From CAYVQU01 sp964453155 (GTDB lineage: Bacteria > Chloroflexota > Anaerolineae > Anaerolineales > UBA11858): a stretch of DNA of 64,000 nt. This document shows positions 1 to 7,445 of the stretch, one piece after another; positions within the stretch are counted from its first letter, which is position 1; each line of letters starts with the position of its first letter. Position numbers and translations under genes: made by a program. The stretch lies in NCBI GenBank assembly GCA_964453155.1, contig CAYVQU010000004.1:9694-73693 (forward strand), given 5' to 3'. A model generated the notes under the pieces. It saw only the letters and a list, made by a program, of their open reading frames with translations. It did not search any database and was not told the origin of the DNA.

Positions 1-1
1 C

Positions 2-1225
2 CTGTTAGTTTTGCCGCGTTCTCTCTTGGTAAATTGGGAACGTGAAGCGACTCGTTTTACGCCCGACCTGAAAATTTCACATCATTTTGGGAATGATCGG
101 TCGCGTAATATCTCAAATTTTGATAACTATGACCTGATTTTGACGACTTACGGCACCATGCTGCGGGATATCGAATTACTAAGAGAATATAAATTTCATT
201 ACGTAGTTCTCGATGAATCCCAGGCCATCAAAAATCCGTTGGCAAAAACTTCAAAAGCCGCCCGCCTACTGAATAGTGATCACCGCTTAGTGCTAACCGG
301 TACCCCCGTAGAAAATTCAACCTTCGAGTTATGGTCCCAATTCGCATTTTTGAATCCTGGTTTGTTGGGAAATCTGGAATACTTCAAGTCTGAATTTGGT
401 AACCCCATTGAGCGCAAAGGAGATGAACATGCCTCCAATTTCCTGCGCAAAATGGTCTTCCCGTTCATTTTGCGGCGGACAAAAGAGCAGGTGGCCCCCG
501 AACTCCCGCCCCGCACTGAACGGATTGTCTATAGCGATATGGAACCGGCTCAGCGCAAGTTCTACAACAAAACCCGCGATTACTATCGAGCTATGCTGAT
601 GGGAGTCATCGAAGAGCAGGGGATGCAGCATGCCCGGATGAAAGTTTTGGAAGGCCTGCTGCGTTTGCGCCAGATCAGCAACCATCCTAAATTGGTCAAA
701 GAAGATTTTCGGGGTGATTCATCCAAGTTCTTGCTCCTGATGGACACCTTAGAAACCCTCCAAGCTGAAGGGCACAAAGCCCTCATCTTCTCGCAATTTG
801 TGAGCATGCTCAAAATTGTTCGCACTGAGATGGAGGCCAGGAATATTCCTTATACTTATCTTGATGGCCGCACTCGCAAACGTCAGGAACGGGTTGACGA
901 ATTCCAAAGTGATCCTGAAATCCCATTTTTCTTAATTTCCCTCAAAGCCGGCGGGGTAGGGTTGAATCTCACGGCCGCCGATTATGTCATCCACATTGAT
1001 CCCTGGTGGAATCCGGCCGTTGAAATGCAGGCCACCGACCGCACCCACCGCATCGGGCAAGACAAACCAGTCTTTGTCTACAAACTCATCACCCGCGGTT
1101 CGGTCGAAGAAAAAATCCTCCAATTGCAAGACAAAAAGAAAGCCCTGGTCGAGCAGTTGATTACGACGGAGAGTAGTTTCTTTAAAAGTATTACGGCGGA
1201 GGATGTGGAGGTTCTATTCAGTTAA
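2..1225 (+). CDS. SNF2-family helicase, C-terminal part (5' truncated by window edge)
   Basis: ATP-driven DNA translocase of the SNF2/Rad54 group, probably remodelling protein-DNA complexes. The reading frame is open from base 2, so the gene begins outside the window; the helicase P-loop is missing. Visible motifs are a DESQAIKN box (the DExx of motif II, usually DEAQ), LVLTGTPVEN (motif III), LIFSQF, and DRTHRIGQ (motif VI), which is diagnostic of SNF2 proteins. About 408 residues are present. The gene ends normally and is followed after 42 bp by the 188-aa gene, in the same direction as the next three genes. The family call is secure. The role is not: stand-alone bacterial SNF2 proteins occur in transcription, repair and phage-defence settings. 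Confidence 0.9.
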   Translation: MLVLPRSLLVNWEREATRFTPDLKISHHFGNDRSRNISNFDNYDLILTTYGTMLRDIELLREYKFHYVVLDESQAIKNPLAKTSKAARLLNSDHRLVLTGTPVENSTFELWSQFAFLNPGLLGNLEYFKSEFGNPIERKGDEHASNFLRKMVFPFILRRTKEQVAPELPPRTERIVYSDMEPAQRKFYNKTRDYYRAMLMGVIEEQGMQHARMKVLEGLLRLRQISNHPKLVKEDFRGDSSKFLLLMDTLETLQAEGHKALIFSQFVSMLKIVRTEMEARNIPYTYLDGRTRKRQERVDEFQSDPEIPFFLISLKAGGVGLNLTAADYVIHIDPWWNPAVEMQATDRTHRIGQDKPVFVYKLITRGSVEEKILQLQDKKKALVEQLITTESSFFKSITAEDVEVLFS

Positions 1226-1256
1226 CGTTCCAACGTTGAACGTTTAAACGTTGGAA
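1224..1256. repeat. AACGTT-type inverted repeat
   Basis: A palindrome with arms TTCCAACGTT (1228-1237) and AACGTTGGAA (1247-1256) and further AACGTT units between. It starts at the stop codon of the SNF2 gene and ends just before the Shine-Dalgarno of the next gene. A similar AACGTT-rich stretch overlaps the pyrC stop codon near 17835. There is no U-run, so it is not a classical terminator. Confidence 0.7.
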
Positions 1257-1267
1257 AGGAGGGGTAC

Positions 1268-1834
1268 ATGTCTCAAATCAAACCATCCGATTTAATTCTG
1301 GTCGCGTATATGCCCACCCCGCGGGATATGGAGATCGCCCGGGTGTTGGGGTGGTACCGCATCCCATTGCGAACGGCTCCGAAAGTTGTGGCGGTGGATT
1401 ATCTGGCATTTTATCAACCCGCGTCATTTGGGGGACGGAAATGGTGCATTGAGACCGTGGCACCGGTCCGTGGGCACGAACTCGTCACTCGGGGCGAACT
1501 TTTCAAAGATGAAATTGATTCACCGAAGGCGGGAGAAGAATATTTCAAAATCCAACTCGGACCGACCGGATTATTGCCGCGTCCTATTCAGGCCGACAAG
1601 TGGAAACGGATCACATTTTTCTACACCACCGGAGAATATTTACTGCGGGCAGAGACGCTTAATGATCTGGTGGTTCAGGCGGAGGAACGTAAGTTGTTGT
1701 GGCGTTCGCTGCGGGAACGGGCCAGCCAAGCCAATTTATATGGGAGCCCCAAGTTACCAGAAATGGATATTGATGCCGAAGTTTTAGCCCTGGTCTTAGG
1801 TATCAAGGAACTCACCGCCCCTTATGATGGCTAA
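1268..1834 (+). CDS. Unrecognised 188-aa protein of the helicase cluster
   Basis: I do not recognise a named family. The start is supported by a strong AGGAGG Shine-Dalgarno at 1257-1262. The protein is soluble, with no signal peptide or membrane segment. It opens with a hydrophobic strand (LILVAYMPTPRDMEIARVLGWYRIP) followed by a basic, mixed alpha/beta body containing several aromatic residues (YLAFYQPASFGGRKWCIE, RITFFYTTGEYLL). The strand-rich pattern with conserved-looking Trp and Tyr residues could fit a PUA/EVE-like or similar nucleic-acid binding fold, but that is a weak guess. It lies between two helicase genes and overlaps the following EEP gene by 11 bp, so co-translation and a shared role in DNA or RNA handling are plausible. 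Confidence 0.6.
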   Translation: MSQIKPSDLILVAYMPTPRDMEIARVLGWYRIPLRTAPKVVAVDYLAFYQPASFGGRKWCIETVAPVRGHELVTRGELFKDEIDSPKAGEEYFKIQLGPTGLLPRPIQADKWKRITFFYTTGEYLLRAETLNDLVVQAEERKLLWRSLRERASQANLYGSPKLPEMDIDAEVLALVLGIKELTAPYDG

Positions 1835-2744
1835 ACGCCTCCTGCTATTGATCCCTGTTTTGGTCTTGATTTGGGTGTTCAACGTCAGTCGACCGGGAGC
1901 GCGAGTTCAGGGATGTTTGACGGGTTGTGCGGTCTCTGAAGCTGGGGTTGAGGGGGGAATCCGGGTCATTTCTTTGAATATGCTGCATGGCTTCCCTAGA
2001 TTTGAATTTCTATCACGACGCCTGGCTATTATCGCTGCCGAAATTAAGCGATTAAATCCAGATTTTGTCTTGCTTCAAGAGGTCCCTTGGAGACTGAGAA
2101 CCGGTAATGCCGCCCAATATCTGGCGGCCCAAACCGGGATGAATCATGTTTATCTGCGAGCCAATGGCAACCGGTGGGCGATTGGATTTGAAGAGGGGGC
2201 GGCCATTCTTAGCCGGTATCCCCTCACAAATCCGGAATTTATGGTGTTGCAACCCCGGGCAGGATTTTTCGAAAATCGGGTCGCGCTCAAAGTCACCACC
2301 GCATCTCCCCTTGGGGATATTGATCTGATCGTGACGCATCTAACCAATGGCGATTCGGCGATCAACCAGGGGCAAATGCAATCCCTGGTAGAATTTGAAG
2401 CACGCAATTCATCCCGAACGGCGATTGTGGCTGGTGATTTCAATGCCCGGCCAGGGTCTCGAACGATGAGAACCATCCCTTCTCATTGGCAGGATGTATA
2501 TTCTCAGGCTAATTCTGGCCCTCCTGGATTTACCTGTTGCATTGAAAATTTTGCTCAGCCTGCCGCGCAAGCCGAACAACGGATTGATTACATATTCCTG
2601 GTTCCCGGTGATCTTGCGCTGAAAGCCTATTCCAGCCAGATCATATTTGATCAACCTTACGTGGTGAACGAAGGTTATCTTTGGGCTTCTGATCATCTCG
2701 GGATCCTGGCTCAATTTCAGTCGTCAATGATCCCTTCTGAATAA
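1824..2744 (+). CDS. Membrane-anchored endonuclease/exonuclease/phosphatase-family protein
   Basis: EEP-fold metal-dependent phosphoesterase (DNase I / exonuclease III / sphingomyelinase superfamily). The first ~20 residues (KRLLLLIPVLVLIWVFNV) form a signal anchor, so the catalytic domain should lie outside the cytoplasm. EEP motifs in order are ISLNMLHG (the Asn motif), LLQEVPW (metal-binding Glu), IVTHLTNG, VAGDFNARP (GDFN) and the C-terminal SDH (ASDHLG). The substrate cannot be told: DNA, phospholipid or another phosphodiester are all possible. Two ATGs (1824, 1827) are available. The start lies inside the previous gene and the stop is 3 bp before the next, so this is one transcription unit. 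The membrane location is notable because the following helicase also carries membrane segments. Confidence 0.85.
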   Translation: MMAKRLLLLIPVLVLIWVFNVSRPGARVQGCLTGCAVSEAGVEGGIRVISLNMLHGFPRFEFLSRRLAIIAAEIKRLNPDFVLLQEVPWRLRTGNAAQYLAAQTGMNHVYLRANGNRWAIGFEEGAAILSRYPLTNPEFMVLQPRAGFFENRVALKVTTASPLGDIDLIVTHLTNGDSAINQGQMQSLVEFEARNSSRTAIVAGDFNARPGSRTMRTIPSHWQDVYSQANSGPPGFTCCIENFAQPAAQAEQRIDYIFLVPGDLALKAYSSQIIFDQPYVVNEGYLWASDHLGILAQFQSSMIPSE

Positions 2745-2747
2745 TCT

Positions 2748-5700
2748 ATGACCGACCCCCAAAAAACTTTCGCCCAGATGCAGTTCCAATATCCGTTCCG
2801 CAAATATCAGGAAATGATTTTGGAGCACATTGTGCCCGATGATGACGATGATAAATATCATCTGGTGGCGCCGCCCGGTTCGGGTAAAACAATTGTTGGG
2901 CTGGAATTGATCCGGCGATTTGGGGAGCCGGCGGTGGTCTTTGCCCCGACTTCAACGATCCAACTGCAGTGGGCGGAAAAAGTTAATTTGTTCACCAAAG
3001 GGGAAGAATCCGTTAGTGGTCTTGCCTGCCTCGAACCCAACAACCTGGGGTTGATCAATATTTTTACATACCAGCTTATTTCGGTCCCCGCGGCAGCAAA
3101 AAAACATCTGGTGGCGATGGCTCTGCGGCGCTGGGGGTTGGATTTACTGGAGGAGGGGCGCGTTGCCGATGAAGCCGGTGCCGAACAACGGATTGCCGAA
3201 CTAAAAGCAAACAATCCGCGTCTGTATCAGAAAGAAATCTCCCGCCGTCGGAAACGGATCAAGCGCGATCTATTGCGCAGCAAAAGTGTGGAAGTGGGTG
3301 AGTTTCTGCATCCGAACGCCCGGAGGTTAATCGATGATTTGGTCGCCCATGGGGTTCGAACTGTGATTTTGGACGAGTGCCATCACCTGCTGGATTATTG
3401 GGCCATCGTGCTCCGTTATTTGATCAACAAAATTGAGGAACCCAAGGTAATCGGTCTGACCGCCACCTTGCCCAGCCCTGAAGGGGATGCAGAATACGAA
3501 AATTATACGAGCTTATTAGGCGAGGTTGATTTTGAAGTCCCCACTCCAGCGGTGGTCAAAGAGGGGGATTTGGCCCCCTACCGTGATTTGGTGTTGTTTG
3601 TCCAACCCAGCAAACGTGAGAAGAAGTATCTGCGCAATATTCAGGCCGAGTTTACTACCGCGATCGCGGGGTTGACTGATCAAAATGCTTTCCGCACCTG
3701 GGTTTCTCAAAAGATGCTCGCACCCAAAGATGAACAGGGAAATCCCCAGACCTGGGCAGATTTTTGGAAACAAAAACCATTAATGAGTGTCGCGGGTTAT
3801 CGGTTCCTTAAACACATTCAGCAGCAAATCCCGGCGGATATCCCAATTCCGTTAGAAGCTGAAACGAAACTGGAATTGGACGATTGGCTGGTCCTCATCG
3901 AACGTTATAGTCTTGAGAAATTGGCCGTCAGCCCGGCAGAAGAAGATCATGTTACTTTAAAAAAATTGAAGGATGTATTGTACACTTTTGGGTTTACCTT
4001 GACCGAACGCGGTTTACGCCAAACGCGGTCGCCGGGTGATCTGGTGTTGACTTTTTCTGAATCCAAAGATATTGCCACCGCGGATATATTGTCACGTGAA
4101 GCCGCGGCAATGGGAGGGCGTCTCCGCGCCGTGGTGGTGACGGATTTTGAGAAGATGAACAGTGGGGTTCGCCGCCTGTCAGGAGTCTTGGACGCGGATG
4201 CTGGGAGTGCCTGGCGGTTGTTTGCCCACTTAGTCAGCGATCCCGATGTCGCGCCGCTAAATCCAGTTTTAATTACGGGCAAAACCGTGTTGGTTTCAGC
4301 TGCTAATGGGTCCCAAATGCTGGATTTATTTAATCAGGCTTTGAAGGAACGCAACGCGAACGCGGTGTGTAATTTGAAGCCCACCCAAAATGAGAATACC
4401 TGCCGCATCGTTGGCAAAGGTCCCGATTGGAAGCCGCGGCGCTACGTCCGCATGATCACCAAGTTATTTGAGCAGGGCGTGACCCAATGCCTGGTCGGGA
4501 CGCGGGGCATTTTCGGGGAAGGGTGGGATTCGTTATCCCTCAACACCCTGATCGACTTGACCAGTGTGACCACCAGTACGTCAGTGCAGCAATTGCGCGG
4601 ACGCTCAATTCGAAAAGATCCGCTATGGCCGCACAAAGTTGCCCATAATTGGGACGTGGTCTGTATGACCTATGATTTTGAGCGGGGTAAAATGGATTTT
4701 AAGCGGTTTATGCGCCGTCATGGTCAATACTGGGGGCTGGTGGTTTTCCCAAAGGAGAAAAGCCAGGCTGGGGCGGTCTCAGCACCTTTATGGCATGGAC
4801 GCGTTGCCAAAGGGTGGGTGCATGTCAGCCCGCATATTGAGCGGGCCGTTTATGGTGATTTGAGTGCCAAGCACTATTTGAACTGGCACAATAATTTAAT
4901 GCTCCAACAAATCCCCCGGCGAGAAAATACTTACGCGCTCTGGCGGGTGGGTGAAGATTATAGCAATTTCAGATATCACACCACCCAGTTGCATACCACT
5001 GATCTCAAAATTCGAACCGTTTTCACAATTCAGGACACCCTCAAGGCCATGATCCGGTCGTTTCGGGCTTCGTTTGTGATTTCGTTTGCAATGATTTTCT
5101 TCCAGTTTGTCGGCAGCATATTCGAAACCGGTACCGCCCAGGAATTCTTGTTGTGTATATTTGCCGTGTTACTAATTTCATTGGGGATTGCCCTGGTGAT
5201 GAATTTTCGCCAGGCGATTAAATTGGCTCGAAAATTCTTGGTGGAGCAGCCGCCCGATGCGATTTTGTTAGATGTGGGCAAGGCAGTCTTATCGGCTTTA
5301 AGAGATGCCAAACTCGTGAGCCGGAATCTGGTGAATGAATATTTACGGGTAGTGGAAACAGAAACCGAAGCCTATCAGGTATTTGTTGATTATGCTTCCC
5401 CAGAAGATGCCGGGGTATTCACCAAAGCCTACCAGGATGTATTTGCTATGGTTTATGATCAACGTTATCTGATCATGCGGACGGATCACCGCGTTCCCCA
5501 AACGATTTTGCGCCCAATATGGTGGACGATCCGGCAGTTCTTTCGGAAATCGGCGGGGTATCCCCCGGCCTATCATCCGGTCCCTAAAGTTCTATCCACT
5601 CGCAAAGAACGGGCCCAAGCTTTTGCCCAATATTGGGAACAATTTGTGGGGGGTGGCGAATTGATCTTCACTCACTCGGAAATTGGTCGCCAGGTTTTAT

Positions 5701-5762
5701 TACAAGCTCGCGCTCAACAACGCCCGGACGTGAAGAATTTGGCATTCGAATTTTGGCGCTGA
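2748..5762 (+). CDS. Large SF2 (DEAH-like) helicase with two C-terminal transmembrane segments
   Basis: ATP-dependent superfamily 2 helicase/translocase of 1004 residues. The Q-motif-like YPFRKYQEMIL precedes the P-loop APPGSGKT (about residues 41-48). Motif II is DECHH (about 208), motif III is GLTATLPSP (about 238), and motif VI is QQLRGRSIRKDP (about 612-623). A long insertion separates the two RecA-like lobes. Unusually, two hydrophobic stretches follow the motor (about residues 773-792 and 799-819), then about 180 residues ending in a domain with no recognised motif (HSEIGRQVLLQARAQQRPD). It starts 3 bp after the EEP gene. Membrane tethering of a bacterial SF2 helicase is rare. Roles in DNA transport, defence or membrane-linked repair are possible; nothing in the sequence decides between them. 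Confidence 0.88.
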   Translation: MTDPQKTFAQMQFQYPFRKYQEMILEHIVPDDDDDKYHLVAPPGSGKTIVGLELIRRFGEPAVVFAPTSTIQLQWAEKVNLFTKGEESVSGLACLEPNNLGLINIFTYQLISVPAAAKKHLVAMALRRWGLDLLEEGRVADEAGAEQRIAELKANNPRLYQKEISRRRKRIKRDLLRSKSVEVGEFLHPNARRLIDDLVAHGVRTVILDECHHLLDYWAIVLRYLINKIEEPKVIGLTATLPSPEGDAEYENYTSLLGEVDFEVPTPAVVKEGDLAPYRDLVLFVQPSKREKKYLRNIQAEFTTAIAGLTDQNAFRTWVSQKMLAPKDEQGNPQTWADFWKQKPLMSVAGYRFLKHIQQQIPADIPIPLEAETKLELDDWLVLIERYSLEKLAVSPAEEDHVTLKKLKDVLYTFGFTLTERGLRQTRSPGDLVLTFSESKDIATADILSREAAAMGGRLRAVVVTDFEKMNSGVRRLSGVLDADAGSAWRLFAHLVSDPDVAPLNPVLITGKTVLVSAANGSQMLDLFNQALKERNANAVCNLKPTQNENTCRIVGKGPDWKPRRYVRMITKLFEQGVTQCLVGTRGIFGEGWDSLSLNTLIDLTSVTTSTSVQQLRGRSIRKDPLWPHKVAHNWDVVCMTYDFERGKMDFKRFMRRHGQYWGLVVFPKEKSQAGAVSAPLWHGRVAKGWVHVSPHIERAVYGDLSAKHYLNWHNNLMLQQIPRRENTYALWRVGEDYSNFRYHTTQLHTTDLKIRTVFTIQDTLKAMIRSFRASFVISFAMIFFQFVGSIFETGTAQEFLLCIFAVLLISLGIALVMNFRQAIKLARKFLVEQPPDAILLDVGKAVLSALRDAKLVSRNLVNEYLRVVETETEAYQVFVDYASPEDAGVFTKAYQDVFAMVYDQRYLIMRTDHRVPQTILRPIWWTIRQFFRKSAGYPPAYHPVPKVLSTRKERAQAFAQYWEQFVGGGELIFTHSEIGRQVLLQARAQQRPDVKNLAFEFWR

Positions 5763-5916
5763 CATCTTGTCCATCTTGAATTAATTTTTGCCCCAGAGAC
5801 GCAGAGTTCGATGGGTATTTTTCACAAAGTATTCTTTGGGCCTTTTGCAACTCTGCCGGGTAAAACGAATATTGAAAACTTGCCGTATTAAATACAAAAG
5901 AATATGGAGCCTTTGA

Positions 5917-6663
5917 ATGACCCCCTTAATACATTCTGACCTGCTGAAACTCAAACGCTGGAATACGCCCACAATTTACAACGGTTGGGAGCAGATCACG
6001 GATCATGATATCGCCCATGAGGCCTTCAACCACGAAGAAACGCATGATTTTATGCCCCAAATGGGACCAATGGTGGGTTACGCGGTCACCGTGGTGATCG
6101 AACCCAGCGTCGCGGCCCACAAAGAGAATTCCACGGCCTGGTCAGAATATCGACGGTATGTGGCCGAAACACCGGGGCCAAAGATCGTTGTTGTTCAGGA
6201 CCTGGATAACCCCGCCGTGATCGGTTCATTTTGGGGTGAAGTAAACAGCAATGCGCATCGCGCGCTGGGATGTGTTGGCACGATCACGGATGGTGCTATT
6301 CGGGATCTCGATGAAATGACCAATGCCGGGTTCAAGGCCCTGGCGCAGCGACTGTGTGTGGGGCATGCGCATGTCACCCCCGTCCGCTGGAATTGTGAAG
6401 TAGAAGTTTTTGGAACGCCGATTAAACCTGGTCAACTTGTTCATGCCGATAAGCATGGTTTTTTGGCGATCCCCAAAGAAGACGAAACGAAATTACTCGA
6501 TGCAGCTATCTTTATGGATAATAATGAGATCAACCATGTCATCCGAGCTGCCCGCGATGCGGCGGGAAAAACCACTGCAGAAATTCTGGCTGAACTTGAT
6601 CAGGCGAGTTTAGAATTCTCGAAAGCCGCTCAGGAGAAGTTTGGAAAGACAGGAGAGTGGTGA
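5917..6663 (+). CDS. RraA-like protein (HMG/CHA aldolase or regulator fold)
   Basis: Member of the RraA / 4-hydroxy-4-methyl-2-oxoglutarate aldolase superfamily, 248 aa. The family hallmarks are the GTITDGAIRDLDE segment (Arg and Asp of the active-site cleft) and the later HADKHGFLAIP motif. Members include class II pyruvate aldolases, oxaloacetate decarboxylases and the RNase E inhibitor RraA of Escherichia coli, so the true activity is open; an aldolase/decarboxylase is more likely than RNase E control. The N-terminal extension (about 60 residues before the core) is longer than in E. coli RraA. The start is chosen from GGAG at 5907. It is separated from the helicase cluster by 154 bp and is probably a unit of its own. 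Confidence 0.8.
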   Translation: MTPLIHSDLLKLKRWNTPTIYNGWEQITDHDIAHEAFNHEETHDFMPQMGPMVGYAVTVVIEPSVAAHKENSTAWSEYRRYVAETPGPKIVVVQDLDNPAVIGSFWGEVNSNAHRALGCVGTITDGAIRDLDEMTNAGFKALAQRLCVGHAHVTPVRWNCEVEVFGTPIKPGQLVHADKHGFLAIPKEDETKLLDAAIFMDNNEINHVIRAARDAAGKTTAEILAELDQASLEFSKAAQEKFGKTGEW

Positions 6664-6697
6664 AAACTTAGTTGAAATAAATGATAATTACCTTTGA

Positions 6698-6804
6698 GCA
6701 GATTTCGGAAAGCATTTCATGTAAAAAGCATGCTCAATCCGAAATCCGCTTAGGTTTTACGGTAAAGTTGGATGATTTATTGCAAACTGCAAACCGTAAA
6801 ACCC
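6698..6804. repeat. Dispersed palindromic element, copy 1, with second inverted repeat
   Basis: Arms GCAGATTTCGGA (6698-6709) and TCCGAAATCCGC (6738-6749) enclose 28 bp. They are followed by a tail ending GATGATTTATT, and a second inverted repeat GGTTTTACGGT (6753-6763) / ACCGTAAAACC (6793-6803). The first 80 bp match the element at 56889 along their whole length. It is intergenic between the RraA-like and STAS-like genes. Confidence 0.75.
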
Positions 6805-6862
6805 AATATCGGGTAGAATCAATTTAACTTCATGACATTCGAAAATTCGAGGAGCTAATCCC

Positions 6863-7282
6863 ATGACCGACCCTAAACCCCTGCACCTTTCCCCTGATCC
6901 CAGCGTGGGATTCACCGCTGAACGCCGCGCCGATGGCGGTATGAATCTGACATTTAAAGACATCAACTCAGATACCTTGATGCATTGGCAAAAATTTGCT
7001 GAGGAACACCTCCTTGGCTCGGACCGCTTGGTTCGCAACTTGTACGATTTGAGCCAGGTCGATCACATTTCTGAGCGCGCCGTTCAAATGGCAGTGACCC
7101 TCAACAGCGACCCCTCAACTCGTAATATCCGGCTAGCCGTGGTCGTTGGCAGCGAAGATGTCAAAGCCGCGATCCAAAAAGTATCGGACCTCACCCCAGC
7201 TGGAGGGGCACGGATGGGTATCTTCACCAAATTAGATGATGCTGAAGAATGGTTGAATCGTCCAATGGAGTCGATGGTGTAA
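6863..7282 (+). CDS. Small STAS/SpoIIAA-like protein
   Basis: A 139-aa soluble protein. The alternating strand-helix pattern (SDRLVRNLYDLSQVDHISERAV, then NIRLAVVVGSEDVKAAIQ and a C-terminal DDAEEWL helix) resembles STAS/SpoIIAA-like domains, in which a strand ending in D-L-S is followed by a helix. Such proteins usually act in partner-switching regulation or bind lipids or nucleotides. No phosphorylatable Ser motif can be assigned with confidence. The start is supported by GAGGAG upstream. It stands alone between a dispersed repeat and a strong terminator, so it is a one-gene unit. The call is a fold-level guess. Confidence 0.55.
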   Translation: MTDPKPLHLSPDPSVGFTAERRADGGMNLTFKDINSDTLMHWQKFAEEHLLGSDRLVRNLYDLSQVDHISERAVQMAVTLNSDPSTRNIRLAVVVGSEDVKAAIQKVSDLTPAGGARMGIFTKLDDAEEWLNRPMESMV

Positions 7283-7285
7283 TGC

Positions 7286-7328
7286 TTTTAGGGATTTGAT
7301 TGGGCAAAATCTAATCAAATCCCTAAAA
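7286..7328. terminator. Long bidirectional hairpin after the STAS-like gene
   Basis: A 16-bp perfect stem, TTTTAGGGATTTGATT (7286-7301) with its complement at 7313-7328, and an 11-nt loop. It begins 4 bp after the stop codon and is followed by A/T-rich sequence. It fits an intrinsic terminator of the upstream gene. Confidence 0.8.
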
Positions 7329-7392
7329 AATTTCATTTGGGGAAATCCAATCTACTATCTTACGTTTTATTAACATTAATGCGGTAAAAATA

Positions 7393-7420
7393 ACTTGGTA
7401 AATTAGAGATTTTGCCAAGT
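7393..7420 (+). promoter_or_regulatory. Inverted repeat in front of htpG
   Basis: ACTTGG (7393-7398) and CCAAGT (7415-7420), extended by an imperfect TAAA/TTTG pairing, lie 25 bp before the htpG ATG. The repeat could be an operator or a thermolabile 5' UTR hairpin. It does not match the CIRCE element. Confidence 0.4.
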
Positions 7421-7445
7421 AATCTTATTTTTTGTTGAGGTAGAG

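Noticed and set aside
7393..7420. CIRCE heat-shock operator before htpG
   Set aside because: The inverted repeat does not match TTAGCACTC-N9-GAGTGCTAA; it is kept only as an unnamed inverted repeat.
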